Counted from the first letter of the stretch, positions 35,988 to 43,582 are shown. The stretch: 43,582 nucleotides of DNA from JAAFJT01 sp043772905 (GCA_043772905.1 JAYVFS010000102.1:1-43582); one strand, 5' to 3'. Notes: generated by a model from the sequence alone, not told the origin. Numbers and translations are program-made.

Positions 35988-36965
35988 ATGAAAAAGCTCA
36001 TATTAGCCATTTTCACTTCTTTTTCTTTCACTTTTTTTCTCAATGCTCAAACCTTCTACGCTTCGCCGACTTCCACCAACTCAACTGGCACAGGAACAGA
36101 CATCAACAACTCCGTTACACTGGCGAGGGCATTAGCCCTAATTCCTTCGACAACGACTACAGCCTGTACGTTGTACTTACGTGGCGGCACTTATGTCTTG
36201 ACAGCCGCTATCAGCCTTGCCAGCTCAAGAAGTGGTACGGTAGCGAATATAAAAAATCTTTGGGCTTATCCAGGAGATGCTCGTCCTGTTTTTGATTTTT
36301 CAGGGGTGCTGCCCCGCGCAACAACGTCAACTTCTGGCAGTCGAGGTATCTCTTTTTCTCCCAGTTATTGGAGCATTAAAGGCATAGACATTTTTAATGC
36401 CCCCGACAACGGTCTGTATATGTCGGGCAGTTATAACAAGGTAGAAGATTGTACTTTTTCTGAAAATCAAGATACAGGTTTGCAATTGGGTGGAGGTGCT
36501 TCTAACAACCAAATCATTAACTGTGATTCATACTACAATGTTGACCCAGGACAAGGTAATGCCGATGGTTTCGCGGTTAAATTGGACGTTGGTACAGGCA
36601 ATTCTTACTACGGTTGTCGAGCTTGGCAAAACTCTGACGATGGTTGGGATGGTTACATGCGCCCTTCTGATGATATTAATACAACCCTTGACAACTGTTG
36701 GGCTTTCAAAAATGGTTATTTAAAAAGTGGTGCAGTAGCAACAAGTGGCAATGGCAACGGCTTTAAAATGGGCGGTAGTGACCTTAAAGACAAGCGCCAC
36801 AACTTTACAGTGACAAATTGTTTGGCTTTTCAAAATAAAGTAAGAGGCTTTGACCAAAACAACAACAAGGGTAGCATGATATTATATAACTGCACATCTT
36901 GGAACAATGGACAGAATTATGGTATGAACAGCAGTGGTGTCACATTGGCAACATGTTGTATGTGA
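35988..36965 (+). CDS. PL9-family pectate lyase, truncated
   Basis: A 325-residue protein from the ATG at 35988, chosen because it begins a signal peptide (MKKLILAIFTSFSFTFFLNAQ). The rest is a right-handed beta-helix with Asn-ladder sequences. NADGFAVKLDVGTGNSYYGC, then NSDDGWDGYMRP, and GNGFKMGGSD match the calcium-binding Asp residues and catalytic Lys region of family PL9 (Pel9A type), so the catalytic core looks intact. It stops at SSGVTLATCCM, and a T9SS tail fragment follows in another frame (36955-37113), so the original C-terminus has been lost. It would cleave pectate by beta-elimination. Together with the pectinesterase it makes a two-step pectin module. Whether it is still exported beyond the periplasm is doubtful without the sorting tail. 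Confidence 0.85.
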   Translation: MKKLILAIFTSFSFTFFLNAQTFYASPTSTNSTGTGTDINNSVTLARALALIPSTTTTACTLYLRGGTYVLTAAISLASSRSGTVANIKNLWAYPGDARPVFDFSGVLPRATTSTSGSRGISFSPSYWSIKGIDIFNAPDNGLYMSGSYNKVEDCTFSENQDTGLQLGGGASNNQIINCDSYYNVDPGQGNADGFAVKLDVGTGNSYYGCRAWQNSDDGWDGYMRPSDDINTTLDNCWAFKNGYLKSGAVATSGNGNGFKMGGSDLKDKRHNFTVTNCLAFQNKVRGFDQNNNKGSMILYNCTSWNNGQNYGMNSSGVTLATCCM

Positions 36966-37113
36966 TGCTGCTGGGCGAATGGTGTTAAATAAAAACCTAA
37001 CCAAAGGCTTTTCTACCATACAATTAACCATCAATGATTTGCCTAATGGGGTTTATTTTCTAACTTATAAATCAGAGAATGGCTTGAAAACTGAGAAGTT
37101 TATTAAAAACTAA
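36955..37113 (+). pseudogene. Orphan C-terminal piece of a T9SS type A sorting domain
   Basis: Overlapping the end of the pectate-lyase frame but in another frame, 52 codons read VVCDAAGRMVLNKNLTKGFS, then TIQLTINDLPNGVYFLTYKS and end TEKFIKN. This is the typical last half of a type A sorting domain (DAAGRMV, LPNGVYFL, KFIKN). The lost first half (NPxxxxLTI-type strand) and the frame change point to an internal deletion joined to the lyase. A repeat copy starts three bases after the stop (37117-37125). Confidence 0.85.
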
Positions 37114-37133
37114 GACCCCCTCAGTATCGTCGG

Positions 37134-37145
37134 GAACGTTACCGT
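37134..37145. promoter_or_regulatory. Candidate operator, copy 2 (GAACGTTACCGT)
   Basis: Identical to 35883-35894; here extended to GTTACCGTAAC, a palindrome with a central C. It lies 150 bases before the pectinesterase start and just after the repeat copy at 37117. TATTTTTG at 37176-37183 may be the -7 box, without a clear -33. Confidence 0.5.
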
Positions 37146-37295
37146 AACTTTTTCTATGGTTCTTTTTCATTATCTTATTTTTGTCCAAGATTTAATAACA
37201 AAATATTATTTGCTATTAGAAAGGTTTTGAAATAGGTCATATTGTCTTGATATAAATCTAAAACTTCACTTTACAGCTAAACAACAACAATCTTT

Positions 37296-40160
37296 ATGAA
37301 AAGCATCTTTTTACTTGTCTGTCTTTGCCTTGCTTCGACACTCACACTACAAGCACAATACAACCTCACCGTCGCCAAAGACGGTTCGGGCAATTACACA
37401 ACCGTTCAAGCCGCAATTGATGCCGCACCGACAAACGGTACTTCTGCCTACACCATTTTTATCAAAAACGGCACATACAAGGAGAAAATTACCGTTGCGT
37501 CCAACAAAACCTTCATCACACTCATTGGTGAAAGCGTTGCCAACGTCATTTTGACCTATGATGATTACAGTGGCAAACCGATGCCGGGCGGTGGTACATT
37601 TGGCACATCTAACTCTGCGTCAACAACCATCAATGCAACGGACTTTACAGCTATCAACATCACTTTTGAAAACACAACAGGTGAATCACCGCAAGCCCTT
37701 GCTATCAATGTCAACAATGACCGTTGTGCTTTCAAAAACTGTCGATTCCTTGGTGGACAAGACACCTTATTGGCAAATAATGCTGGTAAAAAACAGTATT
37801 ACAAGCAATGTTACATTGACGGCACAGTTGACTTTATCTTTGGCAATGCCACCGCTGTCTTCGATGACTGTACGATTTATCCTAAAACCCGTGAAAGTGG
37901 TACGGGCAACAGCTATATCACTGCTGCCAACACACCTTCTGGACAAACCTATGGTTATGTTTTCCGAAATTGTACCATAAATATGAATCGAGGCGTGACA
38001 CAATACTTCTTAGGTCGCCCTTGGCAGAACTCAACAGGCTCTGCTGTGCCATTTTCAGAAAACAAAGTGGTCTTTTTGAATACCACTATGTCGGGTTCTG
38101 TCGTCAATTCTTTGGGTTGGTCAATTTGGGATGCAGGTACACAAACCAACCTTATTACTTTTGCCGAATATCAAAGCGTCACGACAAGCGGTACAGCCGT
38201 GGATGTCAGTTCACGTGTCGCGTGGTCAAAACAATTGACCGCAGGAGAAGCGGCGGTTTACACCAATGCTAATTTGTTTGGTGTTTGGGACCCATGTGCT
38301 GCCTTTACCAATCTCTGTACAACAAATGCGGCTGATATTGCTGTCTCAAATTTCAGAGGTGTCAAAGGGGCAAGTGTCTCTACTTTCACTTGGAATGCGA
38401 GTTGGGGTATTGATCAAGTCGTTTATACACTTTATCGCAGTGTTGACAATAAAGTTTCTTATCAATCGCTTTATACCGTCAACGGTTCAGGTGTTTTTGA
38501 TGTCAACTTCGGCACAACTGACCCCGTTCCGCCTGCGGGCAACACCTATTATTACTACGTCGTGGCTTCAAAAGCGGGTTTGGCTTCTCATACCACTGCC
38601 ATTGTGCCAATTTCAAGTACGCCCACCATTACAGTCGGCACACTTGGCTCGTTTGTGCAAGGCTTAGGTACGCCTTCTGGTTCACAATCTTATGCTTTGT
38701 CGGCTGTTAATCTTTTAGGTGATTTGACCATAACGCCACCTGCAAATTATCAAATATCATTGGACAATGGTGTTACGTGGTCAACTACCCCCCGCAGTAT
38801 AACGCCGACTTCTGGCACTATAACAAGCCGCTTTGTCTCTGTTCGCTTAAATGCGACAGCAACAGGCACATTCAGTGGTAATATCCTACATACAAGTTCG
38901 GGTGCAGTTGATGCCAACGTTACTGTTACGGGTACTGTGCAAGCTGCCCCTTTAGAAACAATCGTCAATTTGCTTTATTTCCCAATGACAGTCAGTAATG
39001 CCGTTGATGTGGCAACACAAGCAACAGGTGTTGCAACATCCTCTCCTATGTTTTCTCGATTGGTAGCTTCCAATGGTACAACTGTTTCTGCCGTTCCTGC
39101 CTATTCGACTACTTATGGACAAGCTTTTGGAGCAGATGCAACAGGTACTTGGACAACAACAGTAGGTGGACCCGGCGGTAATCTCAGTCGTGGACATTAC
39201 GAAGAGTTTACGGTGACTGCTAATGCGGGTTATACCGTCCGTGTTGATTCATTGACGCTCAATAGTTCTTTTTACAATACGGCATCTAATACACGTTTAG
39301 CTGTTTGGTATTCAAAAACGGCATTTACGACGGCTGATTCTGCCAGTTTCACAGGCGGTATTTTGGGGGCTGATGGTACGGCTATCGTCAATAATCCGAA
39401 TGGTACTTTTACCACAGCTATCGGCATTACCAATCAAACCGCCGCGACGAGTATTGACTATCGTTTAGCTTTAAACAGTTCAACGGGTGTCACTTTGACT
39501 GCGGGTCAAACCTTAACGGTTCGCCTTTATTTCAGTTGTGGTAGTGGTAGCGCAGGACGTTATGGCAAGATAAAAGAGGTCTATTTCAGAGGTATTACAA
39601 GCACAACCATACCCCTCAGTATGATAGCCTTTAATGCCGAAAAATTAAGCAACAATACCAACCGCATCAAGTGGACAACGGCTGATGAACAAAACGTAAG
39701 CCGCTTCGAAATAGAGCGTAGTTCTGATGCTCAACAATTTGAGTACGTTGGTACAACCAAAGCCATAGGTAATACAAAGACACAACACAACTATGATTTT
39801 ATTGATGCACAACCTGTTGTTGGACTCAATTATTATCGCTTAAAAATGATTGATTTAGACGGTTCTTTTACTTATACAAAGGTCGTTGTTGTGGACAATC
39901 AAAATGCTAAAGGTCTAAAAAGCAAAGTCTTTCCAAATCCTTTCACAGATGCCTTAACTGTTGTTTTAGAAAATGGACAGAAAACAGGCAATGTTTCTAT
40001 CACGCTTACAGATGTTTTAGGTCATACGCTTTATGTGCAGAAAATATCATCATTTGACAATAAAAAAATTGATATTTCGACCGTTGATTTGGCTTCTGGA
40101 GCTTATTTTCTGAAAATAAGCGATGGTCATAACACGACTATTCATAAGGTTTTAAAATGA
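37296..40160 (+). CDS. Secreted pectinesterase (CE8) with type A T9SS domain
   Basis: A 954-residue protein with a signal peptide (MKSIFLLVCLCLASTLTLQA). The CE8 beta-helix (about 22-330) has DGSGNYTTVQAAIDAAP, GTYKEK, the catalytic-site motifs QALAI, GGQDTLL, DFIFGNA and LGRPWQN. Known CE8 active-site residues (two Gln, two Asp and an Arg) all have candidates. Beyond are an FnIII-like part (340-430), a TPSGSQSYALSA module (about 440-550) common in Bacteroidota exported proteins, a beta-sandwich (about 560-760), and a type A sorting domain (about 870-954; KVFPNPFTDALTVVLENG). It removes methyl groups from pectin, making substrate for the pectate lyase next door. The repeat at 39612 (antisense) encodes PLS; a one-base variant is at 38788-38799. 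Confidence 0.93.
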   Translation: MKSIFLLVCLCLASTLTLQAQYNLTVAKDGSGNYTTVQAAIDAAPTNGTSAYTIFIKNGTYKEKITVASNKTFITLIGESVANVILTYDDYSGKPMPGGGTFGTSNSASTTINATDFTAINITFENTTGESPQALAINVNNDRCAFKNCRFLGGQDTLLANNAGKKQYYKQCYIDGTVDFIFGNATAVFDDCTIYPKTRESGTGNSYITAANTPSGQTYGYVFRNCTINMNRGVTQYFLGRPWQNSTGSAVPFSENKVVFLNTTMSGSVVNSLGWSIWDAGTQTNLITFAEYQSVTTSGTAVDVSSRVAWSKQLTAGEAAVYTNANLFGVWDPCAAFTNLCTTNAADIAVSNFRGVKGASVSTFTWNASWGIDQVVYTLYRSVDNKVSYQSLYTVNGSGVFDVNFGTTDPVPPAGNTYYYYVVASKAGLASHTTAIVPISSTPTITVGTLGSFVQGLGTPSGSQSYALSAVNLLGDLTITPPANYQISLDNGVTWSTTPRSITPTSGTITSRFVSVRLNATATGTFSGNILHTSSGAVDANVTVTGTVQAAPLETIVNLLYFPMTVSNAVDVATQATGVATSSPMFSRLVASNGTTVSAVPAYSTTYGQAFGADATGTWTTTVGGPGGNLSRGHYEEFTVTANAGYTVRVDSLTLNSSFYNTASNTRLAVWYSKTAFTTADSASFTGGILGADGTAIVNNPNGTFTTAIGITNQTAATSIDYRLALNSSTGVTLTAGQTLTVRLYFSCGSGSAGRYGKIKEVYFRGITSTTIPLSMIAFNAEKLSNNTNRIKWTTADEQNVSRFEIERSSDAQQFEYVGTTKAIGNTKTQHNYDFIDAQPVVGLNYYRLKMIDLDGSFTYTKVVVVDNQNAKGLKSKVFPNPFTDALTVVLENGQKTGNVSITLTDVLGHTLYVQKISSFDNKKIDISTVDLASGAYFLKISDGHNTTIHKVLK

Positions 40161-40236
40161 TTTAGGGAGCAAACAAAGAATAGCCTACCAAAAATTCCGA
40201 AAGAATTGAATATGAACATACTAGTATTTTCAATAA

Positions 40237-40273
40237 AAAAGCCCTGTTCTGATACAATCGAACAGGGCTTTTC
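40237..40273 (+). terminator. Rho-independent terminator after the pectinesterase
   Basis: AAAAAGCCCTGTTC / GAACAGGGCTTTT with a 10-base loop. It overlaps a TTG (40280) that would extend the following symporter, which is one reason to start that gene at 40325. Confidence 0.9.
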
Positions 40274-40324
40274 CTATTTTTGGCAAAAATTAAAGTTCAA
40301 TCAAAACAAAAATTAACCAAACGC

Positions 40325-41860
40325 ATGTCGCAATTATCGCCACAATTAATTCTAAGCATCATCATCGCCTACTTTTTGATGCTCATTGGCATATCCTATT
40401 TAACGAGCCGTGGTTCAAATAATGAATCCTTTTTTGTGGCTAATCGAAAATCGCCGTGGTGGTTAATAGCCATAGGCATGGTCGGCACGTCCATTTCAGG
40501 TGTCACTTTCATCTCCGTGCCTGGCTACGTGGCTTCGTCGTCTATGTCCTATATGCAGATGGTTTTTGGCTTTTTCTTGGGTTACGTCATCATCGCAACT
40601 GTTTTATTGCCAATGTATTATAAAATGAATTTGATTTCAATTTATACGTATCTCGACAGACGTTTTGGCACAACGGCTTATAAAACAGGGTCTTTCTTTT
40701 TTATTTTGAGTCGAACAATTGGCGCATCAATTCGCTTATTTTTGATGTCAAAAATATTACACGCTTTCGTCATTGAGCCACTTTTTGGTATCTCTTTTTG
40801 GGTAACCGCCTTTGTGACCATCGCTTTGATTTGGTCTTATACATTCAAAGGCGGTGTCAAAACCATCATCTGGACAGATACATTGCAAACTCTTTTTCTC
40901 ATTTTATCGCTCATTATGACCATCGTTCTTATTGGTCAAAACATGAATTTAGACATCGGCGGCTTAATTTCGACGGTCAAAAACGATGCACGAAGCCAAA
41001 TTTTCTTTTTTGAAAACGGCTGGTCCGATTCAAAATTCTTTTTCAAACAGTTCCTTGCAGGGGCTTCGATTGCGATAGTTATGTCAGGACTTGACCAAGA
41101 TATTATGCAAAAAATACTGACCGTCAAAAACATCAAAGGTGCACAAACCAATATGTATGCCTATTCGAGCATCTTGGTCTTGATGAATTTGTTGTTCCTT
41201 TCACTCGGCATTTTATTGTTCATCTTTGCGGCACAACACAATATCGAAATACCGACAAAAGAAATCACAACTTGGGCAAATGGAATCTCGTCCATCATAA
41301 CAGTGCCTGATACCGACCTCCTTTTTCCAACAATTGCCTTAAAATATTCATCTGCCACTATCGGGATTTTGTTTGTTTTAGGCTTAACAGCATCCAGTTA
41401 TGCCTCCGCAGACTCTGCTTTGACTTCTTTAACTACTGCATTTTGTATTGATTTCCTCGGTTTTGAAAAGAAAGATGTGAACTCACCTGCGAACTCTAAG
41501 TTACGCCACCAAGCGCATCTCGGTTTTTCAGCTTTGTTTTTCGTACTCATTTTAGTTTTTCAACAAATCGCAACAGGAGAGATTATCAAACTCGTATATG
41601 ATTCAGCCTCAATTACTTATGGGCCACTTCTTGGTTTATTTGTTTTTGGTTTTTATACAAAACGCAGCATCATTGACCGCTATTCATTGTGGGTTTGCCT
41701 CGCTTCTATTTTCATCACAACGGCAATTTATACCTACAATGGTTATTTGGGCAACCTGATTTTTGGCTATAAATTTGGTTTTGAGTTACTCTTACTCAAT
41801 GGCTTGTTGACGTTTATGGGTTTGTGGGCGATTTCTAAGAAAGGGAATCATGTGATGTGA
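40325..41860 (+). CDS. Sodium:solute symporter (SSS family)
   Basis: A 511-residue polytopic membrane protein from the ATG at 40325 (MSQLSPQLILSIIIAYFLML). The family signatures are GTSISGVTFISVPGYV in the second transmembrane segment, FFLSR-type segments, and LGLTASSYASADSALTSLTT in the eighth to ninth segment region, which forms the second sodium site (SSxxSADS-like). I count about 13 hydrophobic helices. SSS members import sugars, amino acids, or sialic acids with Na+. Its place after a pectin module suggests uptake of a uronate or methylated product, but that is inference only. It contains no copy of the window-wide repeat. Confidence 0.92.
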   Translation: MSQLSPQLILSIIIAYFLMLIGISYLTSRGSNNESFFVANRKSPWWLIAIGMVGTSISGVTFISVPGYVASSSMSYMQMVFGFFLGYVIIATVLLPMYYKMNLISIYTYLDRRFGTTAYKTGSFFFILSRTIGASIRLFLMSKILHAFVIEPLFGISFWVTAFVTIALIWSYTFKGGVKTIIWTDTLQTLFLILSLIMTIVLIGQNMNLDIGGLISTVKNDARSQIFFFENGWSDSKFFFKQFLAGASIAIVMSGLDQDIMQKILTVKNIKGAQTNMYAYSSILVLMNLLFLSLGILLFIFAAQHNIEIPTKEITTWANGISSIITVPDTDLLFPTIALKYSSATIGILFVLGLTASSYASADSALTSLTTAFCIDFLGFEKKDVNSPANSKLRHQAHLGFSALFFVLILVFQQIATGEIIKLVYDSASITYGPLLGLFVFGFYTKRSIIDRYSLWVCLASIFITTAIYTYNGYLGNLIFGYKFGFELLLLNGLLTFMGLWAISKKGNHVM

Positions 41861-41890
41861 TATTTGCTTTTCATTACGTAACTATACGCC

Positions 41891-41945
41891 GAAAGCCTTT
41901 CAAGCTTATGTTTGAAAGGCTTTCGTGGTTTTATACTGAGGGGGT
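41891..41945 (+). terminator. Terminator hairpin followed directly by a window-wide repeat copy (direct repeat 1)
   Basis: GAAAGCCTTTCAA / TTGAAAGGCTTTC hairpin (41891-41924), then GTGGTTTTATACTGAGGGGG. A near-identical block is at 42532-42584. The repeat copy is 41935-41943. It ends the symporter gene. Confidence 0.85.
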
Positions 41946-42020
41946 GGTTTTACTTTGTAGGACTAAGCCCTTAGAATAGGATGTATTGCGAGCGAGCGAG
42001 ACTGTTCAGCAAATAGTTTT

Positions 42021-42290
42021 CTACATGGTTACTTTCTGTTGACTTTGTTCCATCAAGCCATCAAATCGAGCGAATTGTTGGCGATAAAACTCTTTATCCT
42101 CGTTGGTTAAGCCGTCTTTAATATTTTTGTGAATCAATACATCAATATTGTCGGAAAGGAAAATATTCCAATCCATTAATTCCTCAAAAGACATACTTAA
42201 CATGTGATTTTTGAGCAAAAGATGTTTTTCCTCGTCTGTTTCAGCGAGTTGATATTTTTTAACGAGGGCGTTATTCTCTATTTTTTTCAT
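42021..42290 (-). CDS. Small hypothetical protein
   Basis: An 89-residue acidic/helical protein (MKKIENNALVKKYQLAETDE, SFEELMDWNIFLSDNIDVLI, QQFARFDGLMEQ). No signal peptide, membrane segment or known motif. It sits on the minus strand between the two terminator-plus-repeat direct repeats (41891 and 42532), which gives it a cassette-like look. It could be real (Glu/Lys pattern and plausible codons) but has no functional clue. Confidence 0.6.
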   Translation of the reverse strand: MKKIENNALVKKYQLAETDEEKHLLLKNHMLSMSFEELMDWNIFLSDNIDVLIHKNIKDGLTNEDKEFYRQQFARFDGLMEQSQQKVTM

Positions 42291-42531
42291 TCTATATTTT
42301 GTTTAATGAATTAAACCTAAAACACGGCGTTTATCATTGAATAAACAAAATTATTGTTTATCAACCCAAATTCAAAGTTTGATGGCTCTGATTCAAAACA
42401 TATTCTTTTTCCTATTTTAAGATGAAATGTCTAAACCCTATCTTACATTTTTTATCAGATGTTCAAGCAACATCTCCAAAACAACAAAATATGGGGCAAG
42501 CGGCTTGGGTTTGCACTTTTACATAAACGAG

Positions 42532-42584
42532 AGCCTTTCAAACTTATGTTTGAAAGGCTTTTGGTGGTTTTATACTGAGGGGGG
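42532..42584 (+). terminator. Terminator hairpin followed by repeat copy (direct repeat 2)
   Basis: AGCCTTTCAAAC / GTTTGAAAGGCT hairpin (42532-42560), then TGGTGGTTTTATACTGAGGG. It matches block 41891-41945 almost base for base. It lies beyond the 3' end of the minus-strand gene at 42601 and could end its transcript from the other side. Confidence 0.8.
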
Positions 42585-42600
42585 TATCCCTTTCGTGCCT

Positions 42601-43497
42601 CTATTTTTTTATGTATATCAAAATCAATAGTACAAGTAAAATAGTAGCACTTACAACATTGATTATTACCTGTTGTGTATGTTTTCTCTTTTGGTTTGAT
42701 AGTAATTCTTCATGTTTTAAGTCTTGGTATTCTCTAATATTTCGCTCTAAGGGTTCTAATTTGAGATTTAATTGAGATACGCCAAGATTGATTACACTTA
42801 TTGTATTATCAATCTTATCAAGTCGGCTTGGGAAATCAATTTTTTCGATTTTCTCAATGAGTTTATTGGAAGCCTTGACTAATTCGCTATATTCCTCAAT
42901 ATGCTTTTGGGTAATTTCACTATGTCGTTTGATTAAGCCCTCAATGCCACTAACTACTTTCGACAAGTTAGAAAGTGAACCCTCAAAAGATGTATTCAAA
43001 TCTGAAATAAGGCTCTCAAATATTCTTTTTTGTTCATTAACTTGTTTTAGGTAATCTTCTAAAATCTTATTGGTCGCTTGCCTTACTGCTTGAAGTTTTG
43101 AACTTATTGATGATTGTAAATTCTCAATCTTAAAATTGACCTGTTTTTCAAAGTTGGCTACTGTCAAACCAACAATACTTTGAAATTTCGCCAAGTTTTC
43201 ATCAAAACTTACTCTGAAAGTTGATAAAGCCTTTTCAATCGTTTCGCTGTGATTGGTCTGTAAATCTACCAAAAACAATTCTACTGCTTTCTTCAATTTT
43301 TCATAATATTCCGTCTGTGCTAATTGCAAATTTGCAACTGCATTATTAGACTTCTCTGCTATTGCAACAACCAATTTAGTTGTATCTGATGCAGTTTTTA
43401 TATGCTCAACGGCGGGTTTTAGGTCGATAAGACCTTTTTGCAAATTATGTAATTCCGTCTGCAAAAGTTCTTGTATTTGCTGGTTAACCTTCTTCAC
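42601..43497 (-). CDS. Coiled-coil protein with C-terminal membrane anchor
   Basis: A 298-residue protein beginning at a GTG (43497), because no ATG lies near and the start overlaps the end of the upstream gene by 14 bases, a sign of translational coupling. Nearly the whole protein is amphipathic helix (VKKVNQQIQELLQTELHN, ENLQSSISSKLQAVRQAT, LDKIDNTISVINLGVSQL), as in apolipoprotein- or methyl-accepting-like coiled coils. The last ~20 residues (VSATILLVLLILIYIKK) are a transmembrane segment, so it is probably a tail-anchored protein facing the cytoplasm. I do not recognise the family. Its coupling to the unseen upstream gene suggests the pair works together. Confidence 0.7.
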   Translation of the reverse strand: MKKVNQQIQELLQTELHNLQKGLIDLKPAVEHIKTASDTTKLVVAIAEKSNNAVANLQLAQTEYYEKLKKAVELFLVDLQTNHSETIEKALSTFRVSFDENLAKFQSIVGLTVANFEKQVNFKIENLQSSISSKLQAVRQATNKILEDYLKQVNEQKRIFESLISDLNTSFEGSLSNLSKVVSGIEGLIKRHSEITQKHIEEYSELVKASNKLIEKIEKIDFPSRLDKIDNTISVINLGVSQLNLKLEPLERNIREYQDLKHEELLSNQKRKHTQQVIINVVSATILLVLLILIYIKK

Positions 43498-43582
43498 CCT
43501 TTTGTGGCAACTGTGGGGGCGTTTGAGTCACATCTAATGTCCATGCCATAGCAGCAGCGACATCAATAAGTGCCAAAACACT
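43484..43582 (-). CDS. C-terminal end of an unknown gene (partial)
   Basis: Open on the minus strand from the right window edge to a TAA at 43484-43486. The last residues read SVLALIDVAAAMAWTLDVTQ and then PPQLPQKGEEG. It overlaps the GTG start of the coiled-coil gene. Too little is visible to name it. Confidence 0.6.
   Translation of the reverse strand, partial: SVLALIDVAAAMAWTLDVTQTPPQLPQKGEEG

Larger units (their letters stand above)
1069..42582. repeat. Dispersed word TACTGAGGGG(G)n: 34 exact copies of the core ACTGAGGGG
   Basis: Starts of the core, with + meaning ACTGAGGGG on the plus strand: 4911+, 5730+, 6803+, 7217+, 7894+, 12624+, 14095+, 15718+, 16845+, 20347+, 21626+, 24340+, 25628+, 27940+, 29826+, 30357+, 31016+, 31460+, 32084+, 33134+, 35849+, 41935+, 42574+; minus orientation: 1069, 2567, 9147, 9948, 12217, 15644, 17657, 18862, 27207, 37117, 39612. 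In 31 copies the preceding base is T. The G-run is 4-7 long and is usually followed by T. 28 copies lie in genes (15 sense, 13 antisense) and 6 outside. In genes the word encodes TEG, LRG, PLS, PSV or PQY, i.e. all frames except the one that gives TGA or its complement-related blocks. Chance expectation is below one copy. Confidence 0.93.

Noticed and set aside
1069..42582. Reading the dispersed word as a conserved protein motif
   Set aside because: It encodes five different tripeptides in unrelated families and occurs between genes, so protein-level conservation cannot explain it.
1069..42582. The dispersed word as recognition site of the hsdM system at 1-1133
   Set aside because: Type I systems recognise bipartite sequences with a gap; a continuous word ending in a G-run does not fit, although other methylases remain possible.
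42427..42630. Plus-strand 67-codon open frame
   Set aside because: It reads through a terminator hairpin and the dispersed word and has no coding character.

Overview
The window looks like chromosomal DNA of a Bacteroidota bacterium, possibly of the Saprospiria/Chitinophagia side of the phylum, though I cannot place it further. The evidence is: type IX secretion C-terminal domains (type A and type B), a Bacteroidota promoter (TTG-N20-TATCTTTG), no Shine-Dalgarno sequences worth the name, an LptD/amidase/MlaD cluster, moderate to low GC content, and intergenic heptamer hairpins.

Layout. 1-1133: the N-terminal part of a type I modification subunit (hsdM, minus strand, running off the left edge). 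1134-1831: non-coding, with a degenerate 21-22 bp tandem repeat. 1832-4166: a protein ending in a carboxypeptidase-regulatory-like domain and a frameshifted unknown gene. 4252-9630: a large DUF11-repeat surface protein and an OmpA-family protein. 9631-10625: a long gene-poor spacer with a terminator, a possible gene remnant, hairpins and a good promoter for a small secreted protein (10626-11246). 11521-16240: a three-gene type I secretion operon (ABC exporter with a degenerate ATPase, HlyD-like adaptor, TolC-like channel). 16329-18477: dnaG followed by a relic of a second dnaG 3' end. 18481-20216 (minus): secreted or anchored DNA/RNA nuclease and a methyltransferase. 20428-25954: envelope cluster lptD (minus), amidase and MCE/MlaD protein (plus). 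26027-29510: a methyltransferase-like protein convergent with a type B T9SS surface protein. 29757-32810: MDR oxidoreductase, VOC protein, thioredoxin-like protein. 32867-35803: a TIR-like/TPR/SDR fusion. 35988-40160: a pectin module (truncated PL9 pectate lyase and a CE8 pectinesterase with a T9SS tail), sharing a 12-bp candidate operator. 40325-41860: a sodium:solute symporter. 42021-43582 (minus): small unknown, coiled-coil tail-anchored protein, and the end of another gene.

The strongest unexplained signal is a short non-palindromic DNA word, TACTGAGGGG followed by 0-3 more G and usually T. I counted 34 exact copies of its 9-base core ACTGAGGGG (31 of them preceded by T), about one per 1.3 kb, on both strands, inside genes in every permitted reading frame and in intergenic DNA, including just behind terminator hairpins. 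Chance would give well under one. It is conserved as DNA, not as protein, and resembles the DNA uptake sequences of Pasteurellaceae/Neisseriaceae in density and layout; a Chi-like or nucleoid-organising role is also possible. The dnaG tail relic looks like the footprint of imported DNA joined by partly illegitimate recombination, which would fit a transformable organism but does not prove it.

A second, independent repeat class is purely intergenic: 7-bp-periodic arrays (AATGAT-type or TAGTTGA-type) whose two arms often form hairpins between genes.
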